The notes beneath the pieces are model-generated. The model saw nothing but the letters and a program-made list of their open reading frames with translations. It was not told where the DNA came from and searched no databases. This document shows positions 33,037 through 42,057 of a stretch of 64,000 nucleotides of DNA, piece by piece. Every line of letters starts with the position of its first letter. The stretch's first letter is position 1. Location of the stretch: positions 1 through 64,000 of the forward strand of contig CALANS010000067.1 in the NCBI GenBank assembly GCA_937926105.1, read 5' to 3'. A program made the translations under genes and the position numbers. The stretch comes from an uncultured Actinomycetes bacterium. Its GTDB lineage: Bacteria; Actinomycetota; Actinomycetes; Mycobacteriales; Nakamurellaceae.

Positions 33037-34464
33037 TCACGGCAGGGCGATGGTGGCGGGCTGGCCGTAGTTCCAGGCGCCGTTGGTGCGCTGGACGCCG
33101 GCCTGCACGGTGACGTTCGCGTGGTGGCCGCAGGTGATGGGCCACGTGTGGGCGGTGGCGGTGGCACCCGGTGCGAGGGTGTAGCGACCGGTCTCCGCGC
33201 CGGTCACGACGAGGACCATGACGTGCTTGCTGGTGTTGCGTTGCGGGGTCAGGGTGCCGTTGACTTGCTGGCCGAGTTCGACGCTCAGCGATGCGACGGT
33301 GCAGTTGTAGGACATCGCCACAGCGACCGGCGGCGCGGCTGGGCAGTCCACGACGAAGGCGCCGGCGGCCGCGACTCGGGCGGTCCAGCCCTTGGTGGTG
33401 TGGTACTGCCAGGTGCCGGTGACCCGCGCACCGTCGGCGAGGACGATGGTGGTCGAGGTGCAGGTGGTCTTCTTGCTGGCGGCGAAGTCCACGATCTTGG
33501 TGCCGCCGGGCCAGGTGTAGATCAGGTGGGAGGCGGCGGCGCTGGCTGGCGCGCATGCCCGCAGCGTCACGGGCGGGTGGCCGTTGCACTGCGACCCGCA
33601 TGCGTAGCTGTTGCTGAAGCCGCTGACACGGCCCTGGTAGGACGCGGAGGCGCGGGCGCTGGTGGCCGCGACGGCGGACACCATGCGCTGGTAGCCGGCG
33701 GCGGGGTGGCTCATGAGCAGCGTGGTCGGGGCGAGCTCGGTGGCGGTGGCGGTGACGTGGACCTCGCCGCCGGCGGTGGTGGTGTAGCGGAAGGTGCCGG
33801 TGCCGTGGCTGTTGGTCGCGACACGGGTGGGCGTGGTGACGTTGGCTCCGTGGGCGAGGGTCACCGTGGTGGCCTTCGCGCCGCCGGCGGCATCGACGGT
33901 GACGGTGCCCGTGCCTGCCTGGCCGGGCAGCGCGGCCGCCGAGAGGTGGATCTTCACCGTGTAGCCGCCGCGCAGTCGCTTTGCCTCAGCGACGTAGGCC
34001 ATCGCGAGCTTCTGCGTCGACTTGGCGATGTAGTGGCTGCGCCGGGAGACGGCGGACCGATTGCCGGCCAGGTAGTTCAACGCCTGGCTGGTGGCCTCGG
34101 CGCCGACTCGACTGCTGGTCTGGCCGTGGGCGGTGAGGACCTCGGCCATCTCCCGGCTGGTCGTGGTGCTCAGCGACGTGACGTGGGTGACCGTGGACAG
34201 CCTCAGGCGGCCGGGTTCGCGCTTGGTGGGGTTGATGCAGTAGACGTCGATCGTCTTGCCGCCGGACTTGACGTGGTACTGGCCGACATAGTCGGTGCCG
34301 TGGGCGATGAGGGCGCCGGCGCCGCGGGACACCGTGGCCTCGGCCGTAGCGGCCGAGGCGGAGGTGGGCGCTGCGGCGATGGTCGCGATCGCGACGCACG
34401 AGGTGGCGGCGATGAGCGGGATCGTCCGCGCGTGAGCGCGGAGGGCGGTAACCCTGAGTTTCAT
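33037..34464 (-). CDS. Secreted protein, thioester-domain adhesin candidate
   Basis: 475 residues with a clear signal peptide (basic start, hydrophobic 15-32, cleavage probably after ASA near 39). The mature start has VYCIN at about 73-77 and, some 50 residues later, TSQALNYLAG; a Cys in YCI and a Gln in a TQ-like segment are the pair that forms the internal thioester in Gram-positive thioester adhesin domains. The rest looks like beta-sandwich repeats with several Cys (YACGSQC, CTSTT, YNCTV). No LPxTG anchor or C-terminal helix, so it may stay bound to the pilus or channel. ATG 34464 with GGAG 9 bases upstream. Encoded in the secretion operon, so contact with the recipient cell is a reasonable role. 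Confidence 0.75.
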   Translation of the reverse strand: MKLRVTALRAHARTIPLIAATSCVAIATIAAAPTSASAATAEATVSRGAGALIAHGTDYVGQYHVKSGGKTIDVYCINPTKREPGRLRLSTVTHVTSLSTTTSREMAEVLTAHGQTSSRVGAEATSQALNYLAGNRSAVSRRSHYIAKSTQKLAMAYVAEAKRLRGGYTVKIHLSAAALPGQAGTGTVTVDAAGGAKATTVTLAHGANVTTPTRVATNSHGTGTFRYTTTAGGEVHVTATATELAPTTLLMSHPAAGYQRMVSAVAATSARASASYQGRVSGFSNSYACGSQCNGHPPVTLRACAPASAAASHLIYTWPGGTKIVDFAASKKTTCTSTTIVLADGARVTGTWQYHTTKGWTARVAAAGAFVVDCPAAPPVAVAMSYNCTVASLSVELGQQVNGTLTPQRNTSKHVMVLVVTGAETGRYTLAPGATATAHTWPITCGHHANVTVQAGVQRTNGAWNYGQPATIALP

Positions 34465-34518
34465 GGCGTGGTGCTCCGTTCGAGTGGGTGGCGTCGGCGC
34501 GGTCGCCGAGGGGTTGGA

Positions 34519-34674
34519 TCAGGTGCGGCAGCGGGCAGGATTGCGCCGGTGAATCGGCGTCGGCGGTCCGCGTCCGGCGAGGTGTCGCCTCGATCGCGGG
34601 GCGCTTCGGTAGCCGGCTTGTTGTTGGCTGGGCGGTCGCGCGCGGGGCGATCGGTCGTCGTCGTCGTCGTTCAT
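34519..34674 (-). CDS. 51-residue Asp/Arg-rich small ORF, coupled to NlpC/P60 gene
   Basis: ATG 34674 overlaps the stop of the NlpC/P60 gene (ATGA), the same coupling used throughout the operon. The peptide starts MNDDDDDR and is then Arg/Pro-rich, with no hydrophobic segment. No family recognised. Its only support is the overlap, so it may be a chance frame. The remaining gap to 34465 holds the ribosome site of the next gene. Confidence 0.35.
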   Translation of the reverse strand: MNDDDDDRSPRARPPSQQQAGYRSAPRSRRHLAGRGPPTPIHRRNPARCRT

Positions 34675-36200
34675 GCGATGTGCCGGACGTCGACGATCTG
34701 GCCGGACCATTCAGTGGCTTCGGTGAGTTCGACGGGCACGCCGGTTTCCGGTGCCTGCACGATGTACAGGTGTCGGCCGTCGCTCTTGTCGACGTAGCCG
34801 GCGACCATGCCGACGTGGCCGGGGTTCTGCGCGGTGCCGTCTGAGCCGGGGATCATGACCAGGTCGCCGCTGACGGCCTGCGTCAGGTTGGTCGGCTCAG
34901 GGGTTCCCGACCCGACTTGGGTGGCCGCGTTGTGCGGTAGGGCTACGCCAGCTGCCGCCCACGCCGCCATCGTCAGCCCTGAGCAGTCGAACGCGTTGGG
35001 GCCGGACGCGGCGAAGACATAGGGCTTGCCGAGTTGTTTGAGTGCGTACTGCACCGCGGCGTTGCCCTTGGCGCTGCCGCTGAGCACCATTCCGGCGGGC
35101 ACCGTGGTGGTGCCTGCGATGTTGTTGCCCTTGGGTCCGACGATGTTGCCGGCTGGACTGCCGCCGGTGGTCACGCCGCCGCCGCCGGGGCAGATCTCGC
35201 CGCCGCCGGTGCCCGGCTGCGGGCCGACGCTGCGCGCGGCGACCGCGGCGAGGTTAGTCGTCGGGAACGTCACGCCGGGGTCCCAGGTGTAGGCGGCCTT
35301 GAACGCGGCCAGCACGGCGGCCGTCCCGCGGTCGGCCGCCATCGCCGAGCGCACACCGTCCCAGTGGCCGCCCTGCAGCAGGGCCACGGTCCCGGCCACA
35401 CCGCTGTCGAAGGAGATGTAGCGCTGCACGCCGACCGAGTTGAAGTCGGTGCTGCCCGGTTCCTTGGTGACCGAGTTCAGCGGGTTGTAGCGGTCGTTCT
35501 GGCCCTCGAGCTGAGCGACGGCGTAGAGCGCGTCCAGGTTTCCGCTCGAGGCGGGCAGGTGCATCGTCTGCAGGACCTGGGTGAAGAACGTTTGGGTGCT
35601 GGTACCACCAGCGGTCGTGGTGCCGGCGGTGTTTCCGGCTGCGGTCGACGCGGTGGCCCACAGCTGGCCGGTGAGTTGTTCGGCCAACGCCTCGTTGGGC
35701 TGGTACCGCTCGGGGTGGCCCGATGCTTGGACCGCCTGCGCGTCGGTGCCGACCGAGTTGGTCTGCCAGCTCGGCACCCGGACCAGCCGGTCGAGAAACG
35801 CGTTGGTCGCGTTGACCGGGTCGTCGGCTACGGCCTTGGTGTAGATCGAGACCCGCTGCTGAAACAGCCCTTCGGAGTCGTGATCGGTCTGGGTGGTGGT
35901 GTTGCGCAGACTCGCTTCGGTGTAGGAGGTGTCCACCGCGACCACCGCGGCGAAGACCGGCAGGTTACGGCCCGCGACGACCGAGACGATGGTCTGCGCG
36001 TTGCCCATCTGATCGGCGTCCAGGGCAGTACCGGAGACGGTCGCGCCGGTGCCTGCTCCGCCGCAGTCCGCAGACGGCGGCGGGCTCGCGCCCGCCCCCG
36101 CGCCGAGGATGAGGAACGGGAAGATGACCATGAACAGACCGAAGTAGGCGACTACGCCGATGGCTAGCCCCATGCCGGTCTTCTTGGTGTCGTCCCCCAT
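34671..36200 (-). CDS. NlpC/P60 peptidoglycan hydrolase of the mating channel
   Basis: 509 residues. One N-terminal membrane helix (about 10-36), then an extracellular part: a lysozyme-like region (60-300, with DSEGLFQQR and YNPLNSV) and a C-terminal NlpC/P60 endopeptidase with Cys406 (FDCSGLT) and His462 (PGHVGMV). It should open peptidoglycan locally so the channel can cross the wall, the VirB1 role in Gram-positive systems. ATG 36200 starts 3 bases after the VirB4-like stop. The linker between the domains is Gly/Thr/Pro-rich. Confidence 0.9.
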   Translation of the reverse strand: MGDDTKKTGMGLAIGVVAYFGLFMVIFPFLILGAGAGASPPPSADCGGAGTGATVSGTALDADQMGNAQTIVSVVAGRNLPVFAAVVAVDTSYTEASLRNTTTQTDHDSEGLFQQRVSIYTKAVADDPVNATNAFLDRLVRVPSWQTNSVGTDAQAVQASGHPERYQPNEALAEQLTGQLWATASTAAGNTAGTTTAGGTSTQTFFTQVLQTMHLPASSGNLDALYAVAQLEGQNDRYNPLNSVTKEPGSTDFNSVGVQRYISFDSGVAGTVALLQGGHWDGVRSAMAADRGTAAVLAAFKAAYTWDPGVTFPTTNLAAVAARSVGPQPGTGGGEICPGGGGVTTGGSPAGNIVGPKGNNIAGTTTVPAGMVLSGSAKGNAAVQYALKQLGKPYVFAASGPNAFDCSGLTMAAWAAAGVALPHNAATQVGSGTPEPTNLTQAVSGDLVMIPGSDGTAQNPGHVGMVAGYVDKSDGRHLYIVQAPETGVPVELTEATEWSGQIVDVRHIA

Positions 36201-36203
36201 GAC

Positions 36204-37700
36204 TCAGGCCGCCACCGCGTCGTTGGTGTAGGTGAGCTGCCGCTCGAGTGGCGTGAGCACCGTTTCGACCTTGAAGCGGCGGTCGCCGACCAACCACAGC
36301 GACCGGCCCTTGCCGCCCATCGCCCAGCCCGTGATCAGGTTGGTTTCGATGGGCTTGAGACGCGAGATCGTCTGCAGTTCCTCGGCGATTTCCGGGTCGT
36401 GACCCAGGTGGATCTTGATGTCGTAGAGGTTGAAGAGGTCCTTGGCGATGTTGACCGCCTGCGACCCCAGGTCACCGCCGGCTAGTGCGTCGGACGGCTT
36501 GTGTGCGACGACCAGGTTGATGTCGCCGTCGACGCGGACCAGTCGCAGGTCGGCCGACAGTCCCTTGGCCGATGCGAGCCCGAGCTGGTTACGCAGCCAG
36601 TTCTCATCGCGCACGGTGATGCGGTGGTCACCCGGCTCGGCGACTTCGCGCATTGCCTTGCCCCAGGAGGACATGCATGCCAGCGCGACGCCGGTGGCGG
36701 TCTCGCCCAGCTTCATCACTCGCGAGAGCGACATCGACTGGATCGGCGCGTTCCAGTCGATCTTGATGTTGGTCAGGTCGTCGAACATGCCGCCGAGATG
36801 CCCGGTGCACAGCATTGCCAGGCCGTCACGCAGCAGCCGGGTGCCGTCGAAGAAGTCCTGCCGGTTGGCGTAGCGCAGCGAGGCGACCAGCTCGTCGGTG
36901 GGCTCGTCGAGTGCCTTCCACAGCATTGGCACGGTCACTGGCGCCAACCCGCGCTCGCCGCGCAGGGTCAGGTGGTCGAGTGCCTCACCGAGCACCTTCT
37001 CGGTCGAGGCGTTGATCTGTACGCCGACTGCGCCGAGTATCTCGGCCAGCAGAACGAGCCAGCGGGAGCGGATGACCTGGACACGACGCTGGTACTCCTC
37101 GGCGCTGAGCTGCGCCCACCCGTGAGCGAGCGGGCCGGCCTCCAGCACGTTGAGACGCGCGAACATCCCGGGGCCAATCGCGAACGGCTCAACACCGAGC
37201 GCACGGCAAAACCGCTCGTACTCGTCCTTGACATCACCCAAGATCAGCCCGCGGTAGCCCTCGAACTCGAGCATGCGCAGGATGAACGCCTTGACGATCG
37301 AAGACTTGCCTCGACCGCCCTTGCCGTCGATGTAGACGTTCGGTGCGGTGACGTTGGGGATGTCTTCATTGAGCGTCCAGCCGATGGGGTCGAGGTACAT
37401 CGCGCCACCAGACAGCCAGTCGATGCCCATCTGCGCCCCGGTCGGCGGCAGGCCATTGCTGGCGATGAGCGGCCAGAACACCGGTGTCTGTTCCGAGGTC
37501 ATGCGCCACTGCGACAGCGGGGCTGCCGCCGGCGACCAACCGGCGTAGCGAGCTGCCCGGCCACGGCGCGGAACCATGCTGGAGAACGGGTTCTTCTCCG
37601 AGGCGGTCTGCACTGTCGGCGCACGCGAGGGGACCTCGTGACCGAAGTCAGCGAGCAGGTTCGCCACATCGCGGCCACGACGTGTCGCAGCCCGGGTCAC
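36204..37700 (-). CDS. VirB4-like secretion ATPase (C-terminal ATPase half)
   Basis: 498-residue ATPase that powers channel assembly and transfer. Walker A is GKGGRGKSS with Lys132; ILGDVKDEYERF follows as in VirB4/TraC proteins, and the C-terminal half has ALACMSSWGKAMRE. The usual N-terminal VirB4 domain is encoded separately by the SCO6880 gene upstream. GTG 37700 overlaps that stop (GTGA); a longer frame that reads back through the SCO6880 gene is rejected. The pair works as a two-gene VirB4, which is normal for actinobacterial systems of this type. Confidence 0.9.
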   Translation of the reverse strand: MTRAATRRGRDVANLLADFGHEVPSRAPTVQTASEKNPFSSMVPRRGRAARYAGWSPAAAPLSQWRMTSEQTPVFWPLIASNGLPPTGAQMGIDWLSGGAMYLDPIGWTLNEDIPNVTAPNVYIDGKGGRGKSSIVKAFILRMLEFEGYRGLILGDVKDEYERFCRALGVEPFAIGPGMFARLNVLEAGPLAHGWAQLSAEEYQRRVQVIRSRWLVLLAEILGAVGVQINASTEKVLGEALDHLTLRGERGLAPVTVPMLWKALDEPTDELVASLRYANRQDFFDGTRLLRDGLAMLCTGHLGGMFDDLTNIKIDWNAPIQSMSLSRVMKLGETATGVALACMSSWGKAMREVAEPGDHRITVRDENWLRNQLGLASAKGLSADLRLVRVDGDINLVVAHKPSDALAGGDLGSQAVNIAKDLFNLYDIKIHLGHDPEIAEELQTISRLKPIETNLITGWAMGGKGRSLWLVGDRRFKVETVLTPLERQLTYTNDAVAA

Positions 37701-39211
37701 CGTCGCCCCCGACGCCGTGGCAGCCCAATGCCGAGCGGGATCGCGGCGGCGGCGAAGCCGGAGTCCTGCGCCAGGTCGAGGCGCTGGGGAGTGAAACCGG
37801 CCATCCGAATGGAGGCGTCCAGACGTCGGCCGTACTCCGGGATCGGCCAGTGATTGGGAACGGTGATCGACGCAGCGGCGCACGGGCGGACCAACGCCCG
37901 GCCCTTGGCGAGCTTGGTGTCCATGTCGGCCACGCGCTGGTTCGCGCGCCGCTGCTTGGCCCGTTCCAGACGTCCGCTCTTGCGTCGCAGCTCGCTACCG
38001 ACGATGGCTGACATCTCCTCGCGGCCGACCAACTTGTCGGCGCTCTGCTGAGACATCACCGGGAAGAAGATCGTGACGGTGCGGCGCTCGCCCGGGCTGG
38101 ACGGAACGAACACCGGAGCCAACGCCCCCAGAATCGCGCCCTGGTCGGGAAGGATGATGGTGTCGGTGACCGAGGTCCACGCGTCGTGGTTGTAGTGCCG
38201 GATCTCGGTGTGCGCCTGCGAAGGGCCCGCCGCGGCCATCGGTACCCCGGTCGCGACTCCCGGGTCGTCTTCTGCGGCGATGGTCGCGGCGACGAGCGAA
38301 GCTCGGTCACCAGGAGCGAAGCCGGTGCGGATTGCCACGGCCAGGGCAGGTGAGTCCAACCAGGTGACGCTCTCGCATCCGATCGGACCCTTGAGCCGGC
38401 TCTCGATCTCGCCGATGGCCGTGTAGAGCACGCGCGCCCGGCCGTCCACGCCGCCGCCGGACTCCTTGGCCGAGCGGGCGATCCGATCCTCGGACACCAC
38501 GACCGTCACGAACGCCTCGTTCTGTACGGCCGCGGAGTTCAGCGACACGCTCAGTTGCTCGTTGGCCTGCTGCGAGAGAGCGGGCGCGTCGACGCGCCGG
38601 TGCTTCTTCACCCAATCGGCTCGCTGAGCTCCGTCGTCGGGCACGGTGCGGACCTGGACAGCGACCAGGTCGATGAGTTCGGTGCGGGCCGCTACCTCCG
38701 TCAGCTCTGCCAGCCCGGCCCCCATGCGCTCGCGCTCCTCGGGCTGGGCCAGCCCGATGCCCGGGTGCACGATGCGGGCCACCGCCGCCCAGGTGCGCTC
38801 CGAGGTGTTCTGCACGATCGCCGGCCGGACCATCGTGTGGCCGTACGGCGGCCCGTCGTGCATCCGCACCCCGGCCAGCACTCCCGGCAGGTCGGCCTCG
38901 TTGAGGTCGCTGACCGTGCCGGCCGCGACCTTCGACTGCCACCGCGTCCAACCCATAACTCCTCCAAGCGCGTACATCGCGAGGTCGTAGACCCAGCGGG
39001 CGGCCGAGCGGCCGCGCATCGGAACGGCGACGAGCAAGATGACCAGTGCCCACACCGGTAGCCAGGCCGCGAACAGCAGCCACGCGTGGCTGTTCAGGGC
39101 GAGCAGGTCCGGCAGCCCGCCGAGGATCACCAGGGCCAGCTGCATTCCGGTGAGACCGAAGAACCAGCCCGCCCGGTCCCGGGAATAGTCGTTGTATTCG
39201 ATGGCGCTCAT
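37697..39211 (-). CDS. SCO6880-family conjugation protein (VirB3/VirB4 N-terminal-like)
   Basis: 504 residues, SCO6880 family. Two membrane helices near the N-terminus (about 16-40 and 43-66) form a PrgI/VirB3-like anchor, and the long cytoplasmic part corresponds to the VirB4 N-terminal domain. Typical segments: YSRDRAGWFFGLTG at the start and RHYNHDAWTSVTDTI in the middle. ATG 39211 has GGAGG with a 6-base spacer, the best ribosome site in the operon. Its stop overlaps the ATPase start by GTGA, so equal amounts of both are expected. Confidence 0.92.
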   Translation of the reverse strand: MSAIEYNDYSRDRAGWFFGLTGMQLALVILGGLPDLLALNSHAWLLFAAWLPVWALVILLVAVPMRGRSAARWVYDLAMYALGGVMGWTRWQSKVAAGTVSDLNEADLPGVLAGVRMHDGPPYGHTMVRPAIVQNTSERTWAAVARIVHPGIGLAQPEERERMGAGLAELTEVAARTELIDLVAVQVRTVPDDGAQRADWVKKHRRVDAPALSQQANEQLSVSLNSAAVQNEAFVTVVVSEDRIARSAKESGGGVDGRARVLYTAIGEIESRLKGPIGCESVTWLDSPALAVAIRTGFAPGDRASLVAATIAAEDDPGVATGVPMAAAGPSQAHTEIRHYNHDAWTSVTDTIILPDQGAILGALAPVFVPSSPGERRTVTIFFPVMSQQSADKLVGREEMSAIVGSELRRKSGRLERAKQRRANQRVADMDTKLAKGRALVRPCAAASITVPNHWPIPEYGRRLDASIRMAGFTPQRLDLAQDSGFAAAAIPLGIGLPRRRGRR

Positions 39212-39262
39212 CGCGCACCTCCGAGATCACGAATCGGCGCTGAGTGCCTTGCCGTGGCGGAT

Positions 39263-40873
39263 TCAGACCGGGACAACGGGCACCCCCGCGGCGACGCCCG
39301 CGCCCTCGGCTCCACCAGCTGCTCCACCAGAGCCGCCGGAGCCGCCGGAGCCGCCTGAACCGCCGCCGGGCATGCCGGGCATGCCGCCCCCGCCGCCACC
39401 CCCGGTGGGCGGCGTGGGCGGCTGCGGCATCGGTGGCGTGGGTGGGGTCGGCGTGCCTCCGTCGCCGCCACCGGACCCGCCGGCTCCCCCGGAACCGTCG
39501 TCCCCGCCGCCGTTGCCCGTTCCCGGTGCAGCTCCGGTGCCCGGCGACGACGATCCGCCGGACGCCCCCCCGCCGCTGCTGTCCGAGTCCTGGCCCATGT
39601 AGGGCGCCTGATGCCCGACGCCCGCGCTGCCGAGCACGTCGGAGCCGATGGAGGCCGCCTTCGTGGCGACCTTGCCCACCGCCTGCATGCCGGCGCCCAT
39701 CGCCTGGCCGGCGCCGCCGAGCATGCCGCTGAACCGGCTCGCTGTTTGGGTGTCGGCCGAGGCCTCACCGGCGGACCGGCCGCCGCCATCCTGCTTGGTC
39801 GCCGCCCCGCTGCCCGAGGAGTCGCCGCCGCCGCCGGCCGAGGCTCCCTTGCCGGACAGCATTCCGGCCATGCCGCCGTTCGCGGCGAACGATGCCCGCA
39901 TCGCCGCGCCGGAAGGCGTGCCCGGGTCGACGAACGCAAGAAGCCGGAACAGCAGCAGCGGGCAGATAGCGCCGATGAGAATGATCAAGCAGCCGGTGAC
40001 CGCCATACCGACCTGTTGTTCGGTGAAGTTGTTGGAGGTGGTCTTCAGCGCCGACTGGCATGCGGAGCTGATGAGGTTCACCTTGCAGGAGGCGGGGAGG
40101 CTCGCCTTCTTCGGCGGCTCGATGGTGCCTTCGCAGATTTGGATGCCAATGCCGAGGACGAGCGCCGCCAGAGGCGACATGAGCAGCGTGGCCAGGAACC
40201 AGCGGAACGACTTCCAGAACCACGCACGGGTGGACTCCGACATCAGTCCCGCGGCCGAGATCGGTGAGGTGCTGGCCAGGATCAGCAGCGCGGCCTCGCG
40301 CACCAGCATGAGCAGCACGTAGCCGATCGCGGCCGGAAAGATGATGAAGATCGTGCACAGTCCGAGCACCGTGGCGACCACGGTGTCGTCGATCTTCGTG
40401 GGCCAGTTGGCCGTCGCCGGTACCCCGCTGAACGCGTTGACGTGCAGCAGCGCGCTGAGCAGCCCCTTCGTGAGTCCGGAGGTGGCGGTGACCAGGAGCG
40501 CGCAGATCGTCACGTAGCCGACCCACACGCCCCAGAACTGCACGACGCCGACCATGACCCGGGCGATCGACTGCCCGTCGCGTTTCCAGGCGGCAACGCC
40601 GATCTGCACCAGTCCGAGCAGCACCGCGAGGAACGCGCCGATGGCGAACGTGTAGGGCAGAACGCGGGCCAGCGGCCCGTTCAGTGACAGGTCCGGCGTG
40701 GTGAAGTCGTCGATGATCTTGAACGCCAGGCCCAGCACCCACAGACCCGCTGACCAGAGTGCGGTCATGGCTGCTTTCCACACGTCACCTACGGCGGCGC
40801 TGGCGGCCGAACCGAGCCAGTGCATCGGGTTGAGGTCACTGAGACTGAAGGCGAGATCGCGGGTGTCAGCCAT
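39263..40873 (-). CDS. VirB6/TrbL-like polytopic channel protein
   Basis: 536 residues. Hydrophobic segments at about 38-56, 72-95, 106-135, 160-190, 210-235 and 290-315 mark a multi-pass membrane protein of the VirB6/TrbL class, a core channel component. After residue 330 the tail turns to low-complexity Gly/Ser, then TPPTPP repeats and GGSGGSGG, probably a flexible extracellular or cytoplasmic arm. The two Cys-flanked loop segments (ICEGTIEPPKK, PASCKVNLISSAC) lie between helices 5 and 6. ATG 40873 overlaps the upstream stop by 8 bases. Confidence 0.85.
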   Translation of the reverse strand: MADTRDLAFSLSDLNPMHWLGSAASAAVGDVWKAAMTALWSAGLWVLGLAFKIIDDFTTPDLSLNGPLARVLPYTFAIGAFLAVLLGLVQIGVAAWKRDGQSIARVMVGVVQFWGVWVGYVTICALLVTATSGLTKGLLSALLHVNAFSGVPATANWPTKIDDTVVATVLGLCTIFIIFPAAIGYVLLMLVREAALLILASTSPISAAGLMSESTRAWFWKSFRWFLATLLMSPLAALVLGIGIQICEGTIEPPKKASLPASCKVNLISSACQSALKTTSNNFTEQQVGMAVTGCLIILIGAICPLLLFRLLAFVDPGTPSGAAMRASFAANGGMAGMLSGKGASAGGGGDSSGSGAATKQDGGGRSAGEASADTQTASRFSGMLGGAGQAMGAGMQAVGKVATKAASIGSDVLGSAGVGHQAPYMGQDSDSSGGGASGGSSSPGTGAAPGTGNGGGDDGSGGAGGSGGGDGGTPTPPTPPMPQPPTPPTGGGGGGGMPGMPGGGSGGSGGSGGSGGAAGGAEGAGVAAGVPVVPV

Positions 40874-41741
40874 TGCGCAGGTCCTTGTATCCGACGGAAA
40901 TAGCGGTGTCGGTGTCTGCCCACACCGAGGGAGGGTTGGCAGGTTCGGGTCCGGGGCCGATCACCCATCGGCTGCCCTGCCAGACCATCCGCTCGCAGTC
41001 GGCCTCGGCCACGTGCTGGGTGGAGTTGAGGGTGACGTCGAACTGGAAGTCGACACAGGGCACGACGAAGTCCGGGCCGACAGAGCCTTTGACCATGCCC
41101 ATCACGGGCGTGACCACCATCGCCAGCTGCGCTGACCCGGCGCCGGACAATCCAGCGGAGCTCAGGAAGTCGGCCATGGCGGCGACGCCACTCCACGACT
41201 GGACAGTGGGTCCGTCAGGCGAGGACCACTGCGCGATCACCGCACGGACCCCGGCCAGCGTCCCGGACTGCATCGCGGTCTGGTCGATGGCTGCCATCTG
41301 CGCCAACGCACCAGCCGGCGTGTGCGGGAACCCGGTGGGCACACCCGCCGCGCCGGTCGCGGTCGCCTTCGGGACGATCAGCGTGCCCGGGTTGCGGGTG
41401 GACACGGCGCCCGGCTGAGCGTCAGACAGATCCACCGTGGGCATCGGCTTGTTCGCCAGCATGTCCTCGGCGTACTGCTGGGTGCCGGGGTCAGCGCTCG
41501 AGCTCGGCCTCGGCGACTGGGTCACCGGGCCGTCGATCCCATTGCCGTTGGCGGGTGCGGCGTCCGCGCTGTGGTGTCCGGGGTTGAGCGTGTAGTAGAT
41601 CGCCAACCCGAGCCCGAACACCGCCAGCAGGCAGGCGGCGAGGGCCACGCCGAGGAACGCGACCAACCTTCCGCGCTCCCACGGCTTCGCCTCTGTCGGG
41701 GTGAGTGCCCTTCGCACCCGACGCCGCACCCGGCCGAACAT
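40866..41741 (-). CDS. Bitopic conjugation protein (VirB8/TcpC position)
   Basis: 291 residues from ATG 41741 (TGATG overlap with the pilin-like gene). Short basic cytoplasmic N-terminus (FGRVRRRVRRAL), one membrane helix at about 27-50, then an extracellular domain with a conserved-looking Trp/Phe core (DFVVPCVDFQFDVTLNST). This is the shape of VirB8/TcpC scaffold proteins that link membrane and outer parts of the channel; sequence alone does not prove homology. Followed by the VirB6-like gene. Confidence 0.7.
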   Translation of the reverse strand: MFGRVRRRVRRALTPTEAKPWERGRLVAFLGVALAACLLAVFGLGLAIYYTLNPGHHSADAAPANGNGIDGPVTQSPRPSSSADPGTQQYAEDMLANKPMPTVDLSDAQPGAVSTRNPGTLIVPKATATGAAGVPTGFPHTPAGALAQMAAIDQTAMQSGTLAGVRAVIAQWSSPDGPTVQSWSGVAAMADFLSSAGLSGAGSAQLAMVVTPVMGMVKGSVGPDFVVPCVDFQFDVTLNSTQHVAEADCERMVWQGSRWVIGPGPEPANPPSVWADTDTAISVGYKDLRNG

Positions 41742-42034
41742 CAGCAGCCCGACCCGGTGATGCCGCCGAGGATGCCCAGGATCGTGACGTAGAGGATCGC
41801 GGCCAGCACCACGATGCCCAGGCCCATCGCGCCGTAGCGCGAGGCGTGCGGGTGGGAGAAGATGCGGCCGATCAGGATGGACCCGATCGACACCAGGGCG
41901 GCGATGATGATCAGGGCAAGGACGCCCCACTTCACCCAGCCGGTGACCTGGTCGGAGTAGCCCTGCATGCCCGGGGGTGCCTGCGGGCAGACACCCTTCG
42001 CCAGCAGGACGCCGGTCTTAACGTGCTCGATCAT
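41741..42034 (-). CDS. VirB2-like small membrane protein
   Basis: 97 residues with two hydrophobic helices (about 33-56 and 67-93) and a short loop between, the layout of VirB2/TrbC pilin-type subunits. Cys residues at 16 and 97. No typical signal peptide, so processing is uncertain. ATG 42034 has AAGGGA 7 bases upstream. Encoded just after the ParA-like gene and before the bitopic channel protein. Confidence 0.7.
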   Translation of the reverse strand: MIEHVKTGVLLAKGVCPQAPPGMQGYSDQVTGWVKWGVLALIIIAALVSIGSILIGRIFSHPHASRYGAMGLGIVVLAAILYVTILGILGGITGSGC

Positions 42035-42057
42035 GCTGATCCCTTCTTCCTCGTGAC

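Noticed and set aside
36204..39211. Possible frameshift splitting one VirB4 gene
   Set aside because: The two parts overlap by a clean GTGA with a valid start, each has a full domain, and two-gene VirB4 (SCO6880 plus ATPase) is usual in actinobacteria.
39310..39500. Short tandem repeats of GCC and GGA type
   Set aside because: They lie inside the VirB6-like gene and simply encode its Gly/Ser and Pro/Thr tail; not a CRISPR array or noncoding repeat.
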